Assembly (NCBI RefSeq): GCF_000508245.1
Contig: NC_023062.1
Coordinates: 509,254-573,253 of the forward strand
From: Mycoplasma ovis str. Michigan
GTDB lineage: Bacteria; Bacillota_I; Bacilli_A; Mycoplasmatales; Mycoplasmoidaceae
Reading direction: 5' to 3'
Length of the DNA stretch: 64,000 nt
Shown here: one piece after another, positions 31,295 through 42,939 of the stretch
Layout of the letters: each line of letters begins with the position of its first letter
How positions within the stretch are numbered: the first letter of the stretch is position 1
Program-made: the position numbers and the translations under genes
Notes under the pieces: model-generated
Database searches by the model: none
Told to the model about the DNA's origin: nothing
What the model saw: only the letters and a program-made list of their open reading frames with translations

Positions 31295-31882
31295 TTACTC
31301 AAAAAGTTTTAGCGAATTAAAAATACGGGTTATTTTTATTGTTACTAAATTATTACCTCTTCCCTTATCTTGGCAAAATAAACTCATTTCCATCTGCTCG
31401 CCACTCAAAACATTAGCAAAGTAACAATAACCATTTGGATTTGATCTATCATCAATCCTTAAAGATGTATCTTTTGACAATTTATTTCATTCTTTATCAG
31501 TAACTTTTCAAACTTTTTGCTCCTCCTCATTATCTTTCTTAACAACCTGTGATGAAATTTGATTATCTCCCATTTTCTTTAAGTCTTTCAATTTAGTTAT
31601 TAAACCATCAACAGAATTGTGTAAATAGTATTGACCATCATTACAAGCTAATAGCTTTTCTTGTTCAGATGATTCAGTTCCCACTATATAGCACCTTGTT
31701 CTAGTTGATAAAAAGTTTTTAAGGTTAAAGGATGATAAATTGTGACTATTTGAAGGGGATTCTTGTGCATCTTTAGTTACTGCATCTGCAGTATTTGTTG
31801 GAGCTATTTTCACTGCAACAGTTGCAATAGCTCCTGTGGTTCCAGCTAAAACCAGAAATTTAGTTAATCCTAAGAATCCCAT
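31295..31882 (-). CDS. Family E secreted-type protein
   Basis: 195 aa, same N-terminus as its neighbour (MGFLGLTKFLVLAG), then TRCYIVGTESSEQEKLLAC, QYYLHNSVDGLITKLKDLKK, NPNGYCYFANVLSGEQ, SLFCQDKGRG. Two TGA-Trp codons join the halves. Starts 8 bp after the stop of the upstream paralog. Confidence 0.75.
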
Positions 31883-31889
31883 TTACAAA

Positions 31890-32435
31890 TTAATTACTTT
31901 CTACTAAAGGAATCAACTTTATTAATCCAAGGCTTCTGTTTTTTGTAGCAAAACATTCTAAACACATTCCAGTTTTTTCTCCATACATAGCGTATGTAAG
32001 AACACAATAGCCATTTGTATTAGAGATGTCTCCAATCCCCAAAGAAATGCCTGCTGAAAAAGCTTTTCAAGATTCATCTACCATGGTTCAAGCCTTTGTT
32101 TTTTTCTGATTATCTGTATCTATGAATATTGACGTTACTTGACTCCCTCCTAACGTCTTTACATCTTCTAATTTAGTCAACTTGTTTTCGCTTAAACTAT
32201 ATCAATAGTATTTTTTATTGTTGCAAGCGAAGATCTTGTCTTTTTCATTTTCTTTTGTTTCTATTATGAAGCAATCTGTCTCATATAATGAAACACTTCT
32301 TAAGTTATAGGTATCTAGATTTTTATCAATAATGGCAGGAGAATTTGATGGCATAGTTGTCAATAATACAGGAGCAGTAATAGCTGTTGTTGTTGACGCT
32401 AGAGCAACAATCTTTATTACAAGTGAGAAGCTCAT
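31890..32435 (-). CDS. Family E secreted-type protein
   Basis: 181 aa: anchor MSFSLVIKIVALASTTTAIT, then TDCFIIETKENEKDKIFAC, KLEDVKTLGGSQVTSIF, TNGYCVLTYAMYGEKTGMC, LECFATK. Head of the three-gene family E row. Intact. Confidence 0.75.
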
Positions 32436-32560
32436 CTAAATATTTAGCTATTTTTTAATAAATTTAACTGACTTTTTGCCAGTTAAAGTAAATTATCTTA
32501 GACTTAATCTCTCCTAAAGATTTATTTATTGATCTATATTATTGACTACTTTTATACCTT

Positions 32561-32679
32561 TTAAATTGCAAACATTATCAATATTGCCACTATCAAACCA
32601 TAAATTGCTACAGATTCACATACCGCAGTCCCCCCAGTTTTAAATAATTCAATTCGATAAAAAAATTCTTGAAGTCCAT
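32561..32679 (-). pseudogene. Relic of atpE with internal deletion
   Basis: The start (FKNFFIEL, a short insertion, then K-x-GG at a G6 run) joins directly to the end of subunit c (CESVAIYGLIV, ILIMFAI), so the middle of the gene is gone. The intact copy is at 44441-44734 and the flanks also match. Confidence 0.8.
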
Positions 32680-33102
32680 TTAATAAATTCAGCTAAAAAT
32701 CTGAATTATTATCTTTTAGAAACGTAACTGAAATAGTAAACTTATTAATGGTTGTCTTGAACTAACTTGATTTTATTTTTCATTAAAACTACTTCACTAT
32801 ATTTACTTAGTTCCAATTAATCATCCTTTAATAATCTTTAGAGAAAGACTTATAGTATCTAAAAGTTATCTCTAGAATAAGAAAAAACACCAATCTAGGA
32901 GGCAATAAAAGAATATAAAAAAACTCAAGTTCTGAAAAACTTAGAGTCATTGTTGAACGTACTTTCTTCATTAATTAATAATTGAATTTAACGATAATTT
33001 AGGAATAAAAAGTTTATTCAAAAGAATAACAAAAAAGCCTGTTAAAGAAATTAATAATTCTGGATTATTTGTAAATAATTAAATTGGAATTTATTTCATT
33101 TA

Positions 33103-33214
33103 TACTACTTGCAGTAGTAATATGCTAACTGGTTAGCATATTAGTTATTATGTACATATTTGTATTAAGTTGTATATATTGTTATAGTGTTAAGTAATCT
33201 TTAAAGATTACTTA
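33103..33214. repeat. Cluster of three perfect palindromes
   Basis: A 7-bp stem (33103-33119, TACTACT/AGTAGTA), a 12-bp stem with 2-nt loop (33118-33143, TAATATGCTAAC/GTTAGCATATTA), and a 24-bp perfect palindrome (33191-33214). It lies just beyond the 3' end of a family F gene and could end transcription from it or bind a protein. Missing from the paralogous segment at 45.3 kb. Confidence 0.7.
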
Positions 33215-33259
33215 GTAATAACTAGTAATACTAAATAAAAATAAAGAAATTCAAAATAT

Positions 33260-34314
33260 TTATTTACTAGATTTAGGCTTTAAATCTTCTAAATTTAAGT
33301 CTCTTTTTTGATACTTGTCATAAAGTTTTTGAAAATCTAACTTATCATTAGTACTTCCTGAAGAAGAAGTATCGAGCGAGAATTCATATTTTTGGTTTGG
33401 ATTTAGAGTTAGTGAGATGGAGGAAGAGTCTGATCCACCATTTAATTGGAAATTATGAAGTTTGCCATAATAATCAGTTAAGCTGTATTCAATATTTCCA
33501 CTAATTGTCCCTTTCTTTAAGTTATTAAGTGAATAAGAATTGGTAGAAGCTTGCGACACTGTTGATTGTTCTGTTGATCCAGATGTTTTTAAGGTGATGT
33601 TCACCTTAATTGGAGTTATCAAGCAATTCTTTGAGATAGGAGTTGAAGAGGTAAGCATATAGCTTAAAACAGGACTCTCAGAAGATCTGTTATTTAAATT
33701 ACAAGTCTCTTTTATCTTGGCCAATAAATCATTATTATTGCTACCATCTACAACAGTTGTTGAAGCTACTTGAGAATTATTAGATGAATGGAATAAGGAT
33801 ATTAAGTTAAATTGATGCTGTAATTTATAAGAAATTTAAGCATCAAATCTAGAAGATAGGCAATGCTTTCTGAATTAGAATCATTTAGTTTTCTCCATCA
33901 ATTCAATTCACAATCTTTTTCAGTTGTTGAATTTGCCATTGCAGAAGTTTGGGATCCTGAATTTTTTAATTTAGAAGATTTTGGCAAACAATATCTTCAT
34001 CAGTTTTGTTTATCCAAATACTTAAGTGGAAATTCTGCAACTAAATCAAAGGGTTTTATGGTCGGCTGTCTTGAAGAAGAGGCTATTTGAATTAATTGGT
34101 GGTCCCTAGAAATTCCTCAAGTATCTACCCAAGAACTAATAGAAGTGGTTCCTCCGGAGGAACCATTTTCAATAGTTAAAGTGGCTTGAGTGTAATAGCC
34201 ACTTGGTTGTGATAAATTAATAATAGAAAAGTTAGAGAAAAAGCCTATTGTTGGTAAGGAAATGGCCACTCCCAAGACACAAAGTTCTTTTCAATTATCT
34301 TGTAAAAAGCCCGT
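33260..34314 (-). pseudogene. Family F paralog, ACG at start and frameshifted
   Basis: Aligns along its length with 45382-46409. Where that gene has ATG-GGT, this has ACG-GGC (34314). A short insertion near 33820 (CTTATAAATTA for CTGAAATTA) breaks the frame; the second half (AKIKETCNLNN, ISKNCLITPIKVNITLK, YSLTDYYGKLHNF) is open to 33260. Confidence 0.65.
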
Positions 34315-34603
34315 TCAAAAATATGAATTAAAAATTTTTTTATTTTGACTTTATAAATCTCCAAACAAGAGAAATGCCTAAACATTTCTCTAAAGTAAGT
34401 AGTTATCCTGATTGACAAAGACTTTGAAATATTGGAAGGGGAAGAAGAAATTGATGATTAATTTAATAGCTAAGTAATTAAGTAAGTTAATAAAATTCAA
34501 ATTTTTCTTCAGGGGTATAAATTAATTCTCATCGCCAGATGAGAAGGTTGATATTTTAGGTCAATAAAATAAGACAAAATATTAGCTAAAAAATTTAAGA
34601 AAG

Positions 34604-36079
34604 ATGTCTCTTATTAAGGCATTTAAGTGAGGTGTTCCACTTGTTACTGCAGGTAGTTCTTTTGCGGTTATTAGACATTTTGTAAATAGTGGTGAAATAG
34701 TCAGTCCTGAGTTTTTTGTAAAAAATTTCTCTGATAATAGTGAAGAAAAATCAATGGATAATGATATTTATTTAGCAACACAAGAAGATAAGACTAACAC
34801 CTCTGAAATTTCAATACAACAATCCGTCGATACTATTGATGGACTTTCTTTAAGCCGAGGGGGGGGCGAAATAGTGAATGAAAAGATACAGGAAGAAATA
34901 GAAAAAAACAAGCAAAAAAATAGAGAAAATGCCAAGAAGTGATTAGATAAATTAAATGACTATAGTTTCAGGTTATTTCTCCCTTGTACCCAAGGAACAG
35001 GTTGAATATTAGATTACGAACTTTCTCCAGAAGGTAAATATCCTACGGTTTGATATATTGCAACTGTTGCTCACGTAGTAGACGATATAAGATTTGGTTC
35101 TAACCCATATAATCAAATACTTCCTAAATCTTTACTGGAAACTCAAAAATTAAGAAAGAAATATGGACGAATAGATTACAGTGGACTTTCTCTTTGAAGA
35201 GATAGAACCTGTAAATACGTTGATTGATATGGTTACAATGATATGAATTTTGGAAAACAAGCTACAGGAGAAGTATTGAAATCCGAAATGGGTGCTATTT
35301 GGCAAAAGGAAATAGAAGAACCAAAACTCTTCTTCTCGGCCTTTAATTTCCTAGAAGAAAACCAAGAATATGATGTTCCAAAAAATCACTTTAAGGATTT
35401 TGTTGTTTTGGAAATCAAGTTTACTAATGAAGATATTGCTAGAAAGGTTACTGGAGGATTTGCAGATAAATACACTGTAGACTCTAAGGATGCTATCAAC
35501 GTGTTTAGTAAACCTATAGAAGAAAGATATAGTTGATCAGAAATTGAAAATAATAAAAAAAATTTCTATACTCTTGCATATCCTGTAAGCAAAAAAGATC
35601 CTAATGATAAATATTCTTATAAGGTAAGTTGAAATGAAGATAAAGCTTTAGGAGATCAATTATCTGAAGCAAGTAAAGGTGTTCATGCACTTCATGGAAC
35701 TGTCGGTGTAAAAGGATTTGTTCCGACTAAAAAATATACCTCATATTCGAATACTAATTGAGATGGCAAGAATTACCATAAATTTGGACATTGATATCTC
35801 TTTAAGAACTTTGCGCTAACTGGAGGATCTTCTGGAGGACTTCATATCGATGATGAGGGCAATCTTGTAGGGATTAAATCCATGATTGACAACCGCAATA
35901 ACAGCTTCTTAACTACTCTAAGATCTTCAGATGTTAATCATCCAGAATGGGGCTTGAAATCTCCTAAGTATGATTTGATTGCTGGTGTAGAAGGACAAAA
36001 AAATTCGTTCAGATTGCAAGTGGAGAAATATAAGAAAAACACTTGATTGAAAGCTAGAGGTTGACAGCATAAATCTTAG
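34604..36079 (+). CDS. Mycoplasma trypsin-like peptidase (DUF31/MIP type)
   Basis: 491 aa. N-terminal anchor (KAFKWGVPLVTAGSSFAVI), a linker with in-frame G8 run (34859-34866, SRGGGE), then the peptidase: GTGWILDY, IATVAHVV (His), DFVVLEIKF (Asp), GGSSGGLHIDDEGNLVGI (Ser), ending YDLIAGVEGQKNSF. This layout is that of mycoplasma DUF31 peptidases, some of which cleave immunoglobulin next to a binding partner (MIB-MIP); the substrate here is unknown. Nine or more TGA-Trp codons. One base lost or gained at G8 would remove the protease. Confidence 0.8.
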
Positions 36080-36554
36080 TTTTCTCAAATAAATGTGTAG
36101 GTTTTTATAATCTATTTTTCTCTTAAATTATCTTTTTAAATAGATTTATTAAATTAATGGCTTAACTAAAAATCCTTTAGAAAAGTTTTATTATTCTAAA
36201 TTAGTGATTTTATGCATCATTTCTTTGAAGCTCAAGCACATTTTTCTCAAAAGAATGTAATAGTTAGTTCACTTCCAATTATTAATTGAATGAATTCCGT
36301 TAATCTTTAAGATCCTTAAAAATCTAACTCAAGAGAAAGTTTTAAATAAATTTACAACTCTAAATAGAAAGAGAAAAGCTTAAAGTGTTTAGAAGAATAT
36401 ATTTTCAGAATTTTTATTTCTAGAAATAACACAACTACTTTAACCTTGGACTATGAAATTAACATAGGGTGATTGTTTTGAGAAAGAAGTAACAACAGGA
36501 TTATAAACTTTAAATTTTAGTAAAAATTTTTATGATTTATTCAATGGTTTTAAT
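36080..36554. other. Non-coding, AT-rich
   Basis: About 470 bp with no ORF I can tie to a family and no RNA gene. It may contain the lost 5' part of the family H remnant that follows. Confidence 0.35.
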
Positions 36555-36821
36555 GTGGAATTTGAATACTATATTTCCAGATTTTCTATGCCCTCGACAA
36601 TTAAACATTTGAAATTTAATGCTAGAGAATTAGTAATCACTTTAGAGGAGGAAGATATTTATGGATCCCAAGTTGTGAGAATGTATTTATCAGAAGAGAT
36701 AATATCCGGCAGAGGTTTGTTTTCTTCTTTTGCGGGAGGCCAAATTTTCACTAATAAACAATGTAAATTAGAAGAGGTAAATGCTATCCAAAAAACAAAT
36801 TGAAGAATTAATTGTCAGTAA
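36555..36821 (+). pseudogene. Family H fragment, 5' part lost
   Basis: Codes VEFEYYISRFSMPSTIKHLK, LVITLEEEDIYGS, IISGRGLFSSF, FTNKQCKLEE and ends WRINCQ. This is the C-terminal half of the family H proteins at 61-63 kb; the signal segment and Cys-rich first half are missing. Confidence 0.65.
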
Positions 36822-37491
36822 ATTTATTTAACTGGAATTAGTTAAGAAAAGAAATCGCAATTTTAAAAACAAACATTTAATCGCTTTAAAATTTCTGAAA
36901 GAAAATTTAAATATGGGGTATAAAGAAAAAATTAGGTTATTTAAGTTAATTAAATGATGGAATAAAAGGGAATTAATTTAGTTAAGTTAATTAATAGTAA
37001 ACTTCAGTAAATTTAATTTTTAAGATTGGAGAATTTATTAATTTGATAGAAAAAAAGAACAAAATCAAAAACAAAATTTAAAACTCATTAAAAACGGTTT
37101 TGCTAAAAGAGAGATCAGTCATTGGATTTACCGATACTATTACTCTTGTTAGCTCTTCATATCCAAGAAATAATGTTTTGCAACCTTCAGATTCAAGAAA
37201 ATTAGGTTAAAGAGTTTTTTCTGAATCGTTATATCGAAACTTCTGCTCTTGCAAGAAAATCAACAGATTTTAAATATACACTCAAAGATGAGACAAAAGA
37301 TATAAAGATATAGTTTCAGAAGAATGACAAGGAAAATTGAAAATGTGCCTGAAGAAAATGAATCAAAAATTGAATTTATTTTTTATCAAAAATTATTATG
37401 CGAATAAGCTAAATTAATTCTTTTAATTATGTTTTTAAAAAAGGATTAGTATATGTTTATTGTTTAAAATTCTCAAAAATTTGTTTTAATT
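36822..37491. other. Non-coding, probable gene relics
   Basis: About 670 bp, AT-rich. Short open bits around 37080-37200 do not match a family here clearly. Nothing upstream of the gpmI fragment looks like the missing part of gpmI. Confidence 0.35.
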
Positions 37492-38250
37492 ATGCAAGTG
37501 AATAGTTCACAAATGATTAGAGAAAAGGAAATGTTAAAAGAGGCTAAGCATTGAATGTCTGTAATCACGAAATCAATAGAAACAGGCAATTTTGCAAAAA
37601 GAGACGATGTTTTAGATGTATTTGAACAATTGAAGTTTAATGGTAATACAAATTTACATATTTTTCTACTTGCTTCTAGAGGGGGAATAGATTCTTATTT
37701 AGATCATTTGTATGTTTTTCTAGATATCGTGAAAAAACATAAAATTAAGCCCTTTGTACATTTGTTTAGTGATGGTCAAGATGTTCCTCAAAAACAATTT
37801 TTAGTGGATTTACCTGAGATAGAGGAAAAAATAAAAGAAGCAGGAGGAATGTTAGCTTCTATTTCGGGACGATTTTATGCTATGGATGAAGACGAAAATT
37901 GGGATAGAATTGACAAAGTATGAAAAGCGTTCTTGAATTTTAAGGGCACTCCTACTTTTAAAAATGCTAAAGAATATGTGAAATCACAATATGAAAATAC
38001 TTACGATAAGTGGATAGTTCCTGCGGTTTCTCAAGAATATGCAGATGGACCTGGCTTAAAAGAGAAGGATATATTAGTGAATCTTAATTTTTTAAAGTAT
38101 GGAACCAGACAGTTATCTCATGTGTTGGTCGGTTCTGCCGATTTGTATTCTCATAGTCCAACAATAATTCCGGAAAATCTAGGGTTGTTTGCTATGGTTG
38201 ATGATATAAAAATACTGCTTCTGGGAAGCTTCTTTGAAAGCAATGAATAA
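37492..38250 (+). CDS. Stand-alone middle domain of cofactor-independent phosphoglycerate mutase
   Basis: 252 aa, open and complete from ATG to TAA. It aligns with the substrate-binding (transferase) domain of iPGM: LASRGGIDSYLDHLYVFLDI (for LLSDGGVHSH..H), HLFSDGQDVPQK (for AF.DGRDTPP), SISGRFYAMDEDENWDR (SGRYYAMDRD.RWDR), and YADGPGLKEKDILVNLNF. The flanking alkaline-phosphatase-fold parts with the active-site Ser and metal ligands are missing; full iPGM is about 510 aa. Either a gene relic held open or a reused domain. Confidence 0.75.
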
Positions 38251-38606
38251 TTAAGCAAGGGTTTATGAGTTAAAGCTTCAGTCAAAAAATATTAATTTTT
38301 TTGGTTTTTTAATCCTTATACAAAGTTAAATTTTTTAGAATTTAGAAACTTAGTGCAAATAATAATTTAGACAATTATTTAACGAAAATTGATTAGGGAA
38401 CAATGATTGTTATAGATTATTATTGAAATTTCAACAACCTTTCTTGTAGATTAAGCAGAGAGACAAAATTATTAATTGACCTAAAAGTTTAAGAGAATTC
38501 TAAAAGAAATGCGGTAAGAAAATAATTTAGATAGATAACTTAAGGGTTGAATTTGAAATTAGAGAAGTATATTTATAAAAAAATAAAGAAATAAAGTTTA
38601 ACTCAA
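38251..38606. other. Non-coding, AT-rich
   Basis: About 350 bp. No sign of the missing C-terminal iPGM region. Nothing else seen. Confidence 0.35.
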
Positions 38607-39575
38607 ATGAACAACTTAAAAAAATTTAAATGATGTCTATCTATTTTTAGCTTTTTGAGTTTCGGCGGACTACTTACTCCATCTTTAAGTAATAATTTTT
38701 TTCAAACTTATCTCTAAATAATTGGTTATCGAAGGGGGGGGCAATCCTAAACAAATTACTCTTTCATGCAAGAATAAGTTAATTTCCCAACCTAAATTAG
38801 AATTTCACGAACCACAAAGCAAAGAGTCAAAGTTAGATATATCTTATATCAATTCATCTCCTAAAACTGAATTAAATTTAAAGTTCCCTGAATCTACTTC
38901 TGATAATTTGACTATTTTATCTGCATTAGGTGAAGGAAATTCTGATATTAAAAATGCAATTAAAGGAATTTATTCTGCTATAAATGTTTAGAGCAGACTC
39001 CAAGAAATGGAAGAAAAGGCGCAAAGTGAATATTTAAGTTTTTTAAATCAAAGATTAGATGCATCCGAAGACAAACGCAAAGAACATTTAAAAATTTTTA
39101 ATACAGTGAAAGAACAGTTGCAGAGGAGCAAAAGAAATAAAAGATCTACAGATTCAACTCTTACATTCAGCCAAGAACAAAGATCATCTTTAGGGAATAT
39201 GTATAGCTTTCATGATGGTCTTAAAATTGCTTCTGAAAAATTAGCCTTAGAGCTTCAAAAACAAGTTCCAAAATTTGATATTCCTGAACTTCATCTCAAA
39301 TTACTGAGATTGAAATGAAAAATATTGAAGAAGCGCTATCAATTATTTGAAAATGTGAAGAGTTTATAAAAACTCAAAAAACTAGAGAAAATCTAAGAAT
39401 TTTTAATTCAAAGGATTGAGAAGATTGAAATGTTAATACGTTTAGATTTTTTTATTTAAAAGAAGAATTTGAGAACGATATTCAACTTTTACAAAGCAAT
39501 GCTTTAGCTGTATATAAATTACAACAAGATTTAGAAAGGAATCAAGCTAAAATTTTAAGTGGATTCAAGAATTAA
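38607..39575 (+). pseudogene. Family I coiled-coil paralog, decayed
   Basis: N-terminal anchor (SIFSFLSFGGLLTPS), a TAA, then a G8 run (38734-38741) where homologs read DWGG, then the coiled-coil body split by TAG 38989-38991 and a frameshift near 39310. The last part, in a third frame, contains KDWEDWNVNTFRFFY, matching NDWGEWTKNPYRHFY in the 52.7 kb gene. Confidence 0.65.
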
Positions 39576-39956
39576 AGTATAAATGAATTATTAAAAAAAC
39601 AATATTAAGAAAATAAAACAAGAATAGCTTCATTAAGCGATTCTAGAGACTCACATATTGTTCAAAAAGTAACATCTTTTATTTTGAAGTCTATGGTTCA
39701 AACTCAATAAATAATTTTCTTACTGCTTATTTTTAAATTTTGTTTTTAGTGACTTCTGATTTGAAATATTTATTGATTACTAGATATTTTTAAACTAAAG
39801 GAAATCAGAAATTAGTTCCTTAGAGGAGATTGCTTTGTGGCAGTTGGTTGATTGGATGAAAAATAGAAAGTTAAAGGAGGTAACTTAAAGAAAAGAGATA
39901 ACTAAATATTGAAATAATTAAAAAAAATTAGAGAATCATCTAGATTACAAAACATT

Positions 39957-40566
39957 TAAATTGTTGGTTTGTTTTTGCCTTATTAGTGGAGTAACAGGAA
40001 TTTCTTTAAATTTTGAAAATAAGAATATTAGAACAAAAATTTTGCAAACAACAAATAATTTTACACCAAATCAATTGATATTAAGAAAACTATTACATTG
40101 AGTAAATCTGATAATGGCGGGAAATTAAATTTGGATTTGGATAAATGATTATCCAAAATTGACAAAATTAGGAAGAAAGCAACTTTTAAAGAAGTTGGGA
40201 TGAAATTTGGAAATGAAGATTTAGAAGAAAATGATAAATTGATAAGTCCTGCCCATGATGGTAAATATTATTTCGCAAAATATATTAACGATAATATCTA
40301 TAAATTAGAAAATGGAATGATTATTCAAAGATTTCATAAACAAGATTTAGATAAGTACAAAGATTTAAGATATATCAATTTGAACATGACTAAACAAAAT
40401 AAAGCAAATGTAGTTTTTTATCTTCTATCACTGTAGGCTCTTGTTTTTTACTCGACTTTCTACAGGAATAAAAATTGAATGTTCTCATTTTTTTAGAAAT
40501 AATCGCTTTCCGGGTGATGTTGTTTGAGGAATAATTAAGAATGAAGATTTAAATTATGACTCTTAA
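39957..40566 (+). pseudogene. Family J paralog, decayed
   Basis: No ATG; TTG near 39967. Signal-like KLLVCFCLISGVTG, then after a frameshift near 40078 KKATFKEVGMKFGNEDLEEN, GKYYFAKYINDNIYKLENGM, YINLNMTKQNK, a further break, and IKIECSHFFRNNRFPGD. Matches 16222-16811 in order. Confidence 0.6.
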
Positions 40567-40673
40567 TGTTGAATGATTGATGTTTTAAATAAACTATTGT
40601 TTTCAAGTTTTAATTCACTCATTTCTGTTTGTTTTTTCATTTCTGCTTAAAAGCTTTTCCATAAAAATTTCTC

Positions 40674-41018
40674 TTATACTCATGCAATTTGTGAATTTTG
40701 TGCAAAATTTGCTTCCAGTTCTAAAATTTTCTTGGTAATTTTGTGTTGATTATTCGTTTCTTCGTAATAAATCATCTCCAATTTATCATTTCCAGTAGGA
40801 CATAAATAAATTGGTTCTTTGTTATTATTTATAGTTCTAAATTCATTTAACAATGATGCGCAACGGCTTTTAATTCCTGTTTCATGATAAGATCCATCAC
40901 TTTTAAACGAACTAAAAGAGTTTTTTAGTGATAGAAAAGGTAAGGAAGCCAAGCTCCCAATAATAGACACATCTGTTACATACACAAAAATTATAGGAAA
41001 AGCAAAAATATTAAACAT
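40674..41018 (-). CDS. Family K protein, shortened
   Basis: About 114 aa. Anchor (FVYVTDVSIIGSLASLPFLS), SRCASLLNEF, PIYLCPTGND, MIYYEETNNQHKITKKI, then stops after IAWV, some 70 residues earlier than the relative at 18.2 kb. Probably a C-terminally truncated paralog. Divergently placed next to 16S copy 2. Confidence 0.55.
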
Positions 41019-41148
41019 TGAATTAAATAATCTTACTGAGTTGACTAGATAATTTTACAAATAAATGAAAGAACGAAATCATTGAATTTTATAAAAAAGA
41101 TAGCTTTAACAATAAAGTAAACCAAAACGGTACAACCTCTTCCAAAAA

Positions 41149-42650
41149 TATTAAAGTTTTCCACCCGCACGTTCTCGTACGGGTACCTTGTTACGACTTA
41201 ACTCCAATCAAAATTACCAATCTAGACACAATTGAATGCGGTTTTGACTGATACTTTCTTTCATAGTTTGACGGGCGGTGTGTACAAGACCTGGGAACGT
41301 ATTCACCCTGATATAGCTGACACAGGATTACTAGTGATTCCAACTTCAAATAGGCGAATTGCAGCCTTTTATCCGGACTGAGATAGGTTTTCGGTGATTA
41401 GCTCACTATCGCTAGATTGCAACACATTGTACCTACCATTGTAGCACGTTTGCAACCCAAGGCATAAGGGGCATGATGACTTGACTTGGCCCCATCCTTC
41501 CTATATCTTACGATTCAGTCACTCTAGAACTAATTAACTAGAGAGTAGGGTTGCGCTCGTTACGGGACTTAACCAAACATCTCAAGACACGAGCTGACGA
41601 CAGCCATGCACCACCTGTCTTACTGATATACTCCACCATATTTCTATAGTTTTGCAGTAGATAACAAGCCTTGGTAAGGTTTTTCGTGTATTATCGAATT
41701 AAGCAACATGCTCCACCACTTGTTCAGGTCCCCGTCAATTTCTTTGAGTTTCATATTTGCATATATACTACCCAGGCGGAGCATTTAACGCGTTAGCTAC
41801 AGCACTCGACCTAACATCAAATACCTAATGCTCATCGTTTACGGCGTGGACTACTGGGGTATCTAATCCCATTTGCTCCCCACGCTTTCAAGCCTCAGCG
41901 TCAGTTATATCCCAGGTACTCGCCTTAGCCTCTGGTTTTCCTCAATATATCTACGCATTCCACCGCTACACATTGAATTCCAGTACCCCTTGATTAACTC
42001 TAAGGAGGAGATCTCCATCGCACACATTTGTTGAGCAAATGCCTTTAACAATGGATCAGCCTCCCCGCCTACGCTTCCTTTACGCCCAATAAATCCGGAT
42101 AATGCTTGTGACCTATGTTTTACCGCAGCTGCTGGCACATAGTTAGCTGTCACTTATTCAATTAGTACCATCAAGGCGCGCTCATTTCCTAGCGCGCTTT
42201 TTTTCCTAAATAAAAGAACTTTACAATCAGAAGACCTTCATCGTTCACGTGGTATTGCTCCATCAGACTTTCGTCCATTGTGAAAAATTCCTCACTGCTG
42301 CTTCCCGTAGGAATATGGGCCATATCTCAATCCCATTGCGGCTGTTCAACCTCTCAGTCCAGCTACCCATCATTGGCTTGGTGGGCCTTTACCCCGCCAA
42401 CTACCTAATAGGACATATTCCCTTTTCCGCGCGAGGCTCCCGAGGGCGCCTCCTTTAATTTACAAGTCCATAAACCTATGTAGTATTAATAGCCCTTTCG
42501 GGCTGCTATCCTACTCGCGGAAGTAAGTTAAATATGTATTACTCGCCCGTTTGCCACTAGCAGAACAAGTTCTACTCGTTCGACTTGCATGTGTTATGCA
42601 TACCACCAGCATTAATCCTGAGCCAGAATCAAACTCTCATTAAAATTGTT
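41149..42650 (-). rRNA. 16S rRNA copy 2
   Basis: Full-length 16S by the same landmarks as copy 1; ends estimated. It has the helix 17 hairpin (GCGCGC/GCGCGC, about 42175-42198) and 530 loop GTGCCAGCAGCTGCGG, closer to the consensus. The 3' end after helix 45 reads GGTGGAAAACTTTAATA with no CCTCC. No linked 23S. Confidence 0.95.
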
Positions 42651-42680
42651 AAGGTTTACCTTTTAATTTATTGTCAAAGA

Positions 42681-42708
42681 ACTATCTTAAAACCTGAAAA
42701 GACTTCAA
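42681..42708 (-). promoter_or_regulatory. 16S copy 2 promoter
   Basis: TTGAAG (42703-42708), 16 bp, GATAGT (42681-42686) on the minus strand. The -10 differs from copy 1 (TATAGT) in its first base, so relative strength may differ. Confidence 0.55.
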
Positions 42709-42939
42709 GTCCTTTAATAATTTTATTTATGAAAAATTGTCTTTTTCAGGCACTAATTATTAATTTATATATGCTATTTCTTCACTAATAAACAGACTTT
42801 TAAAACTAATGTTTTAAAAGTCAAATTAAATATTTAAAAACCAGCAAATTAAAACTAACAATTCTTTCGTAAAATTTTTATAAATCTCTTATGCAATCTC
42901 TATTTCTATTAATATATTGTTATTAATTAATAGATAGAT

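Noticed and set aside
32561-32679. A short functional atpE variant
   Set aside because: It lacks the first helix and polar loop and has a frameshift, so it cannot form a c-ring subunit.
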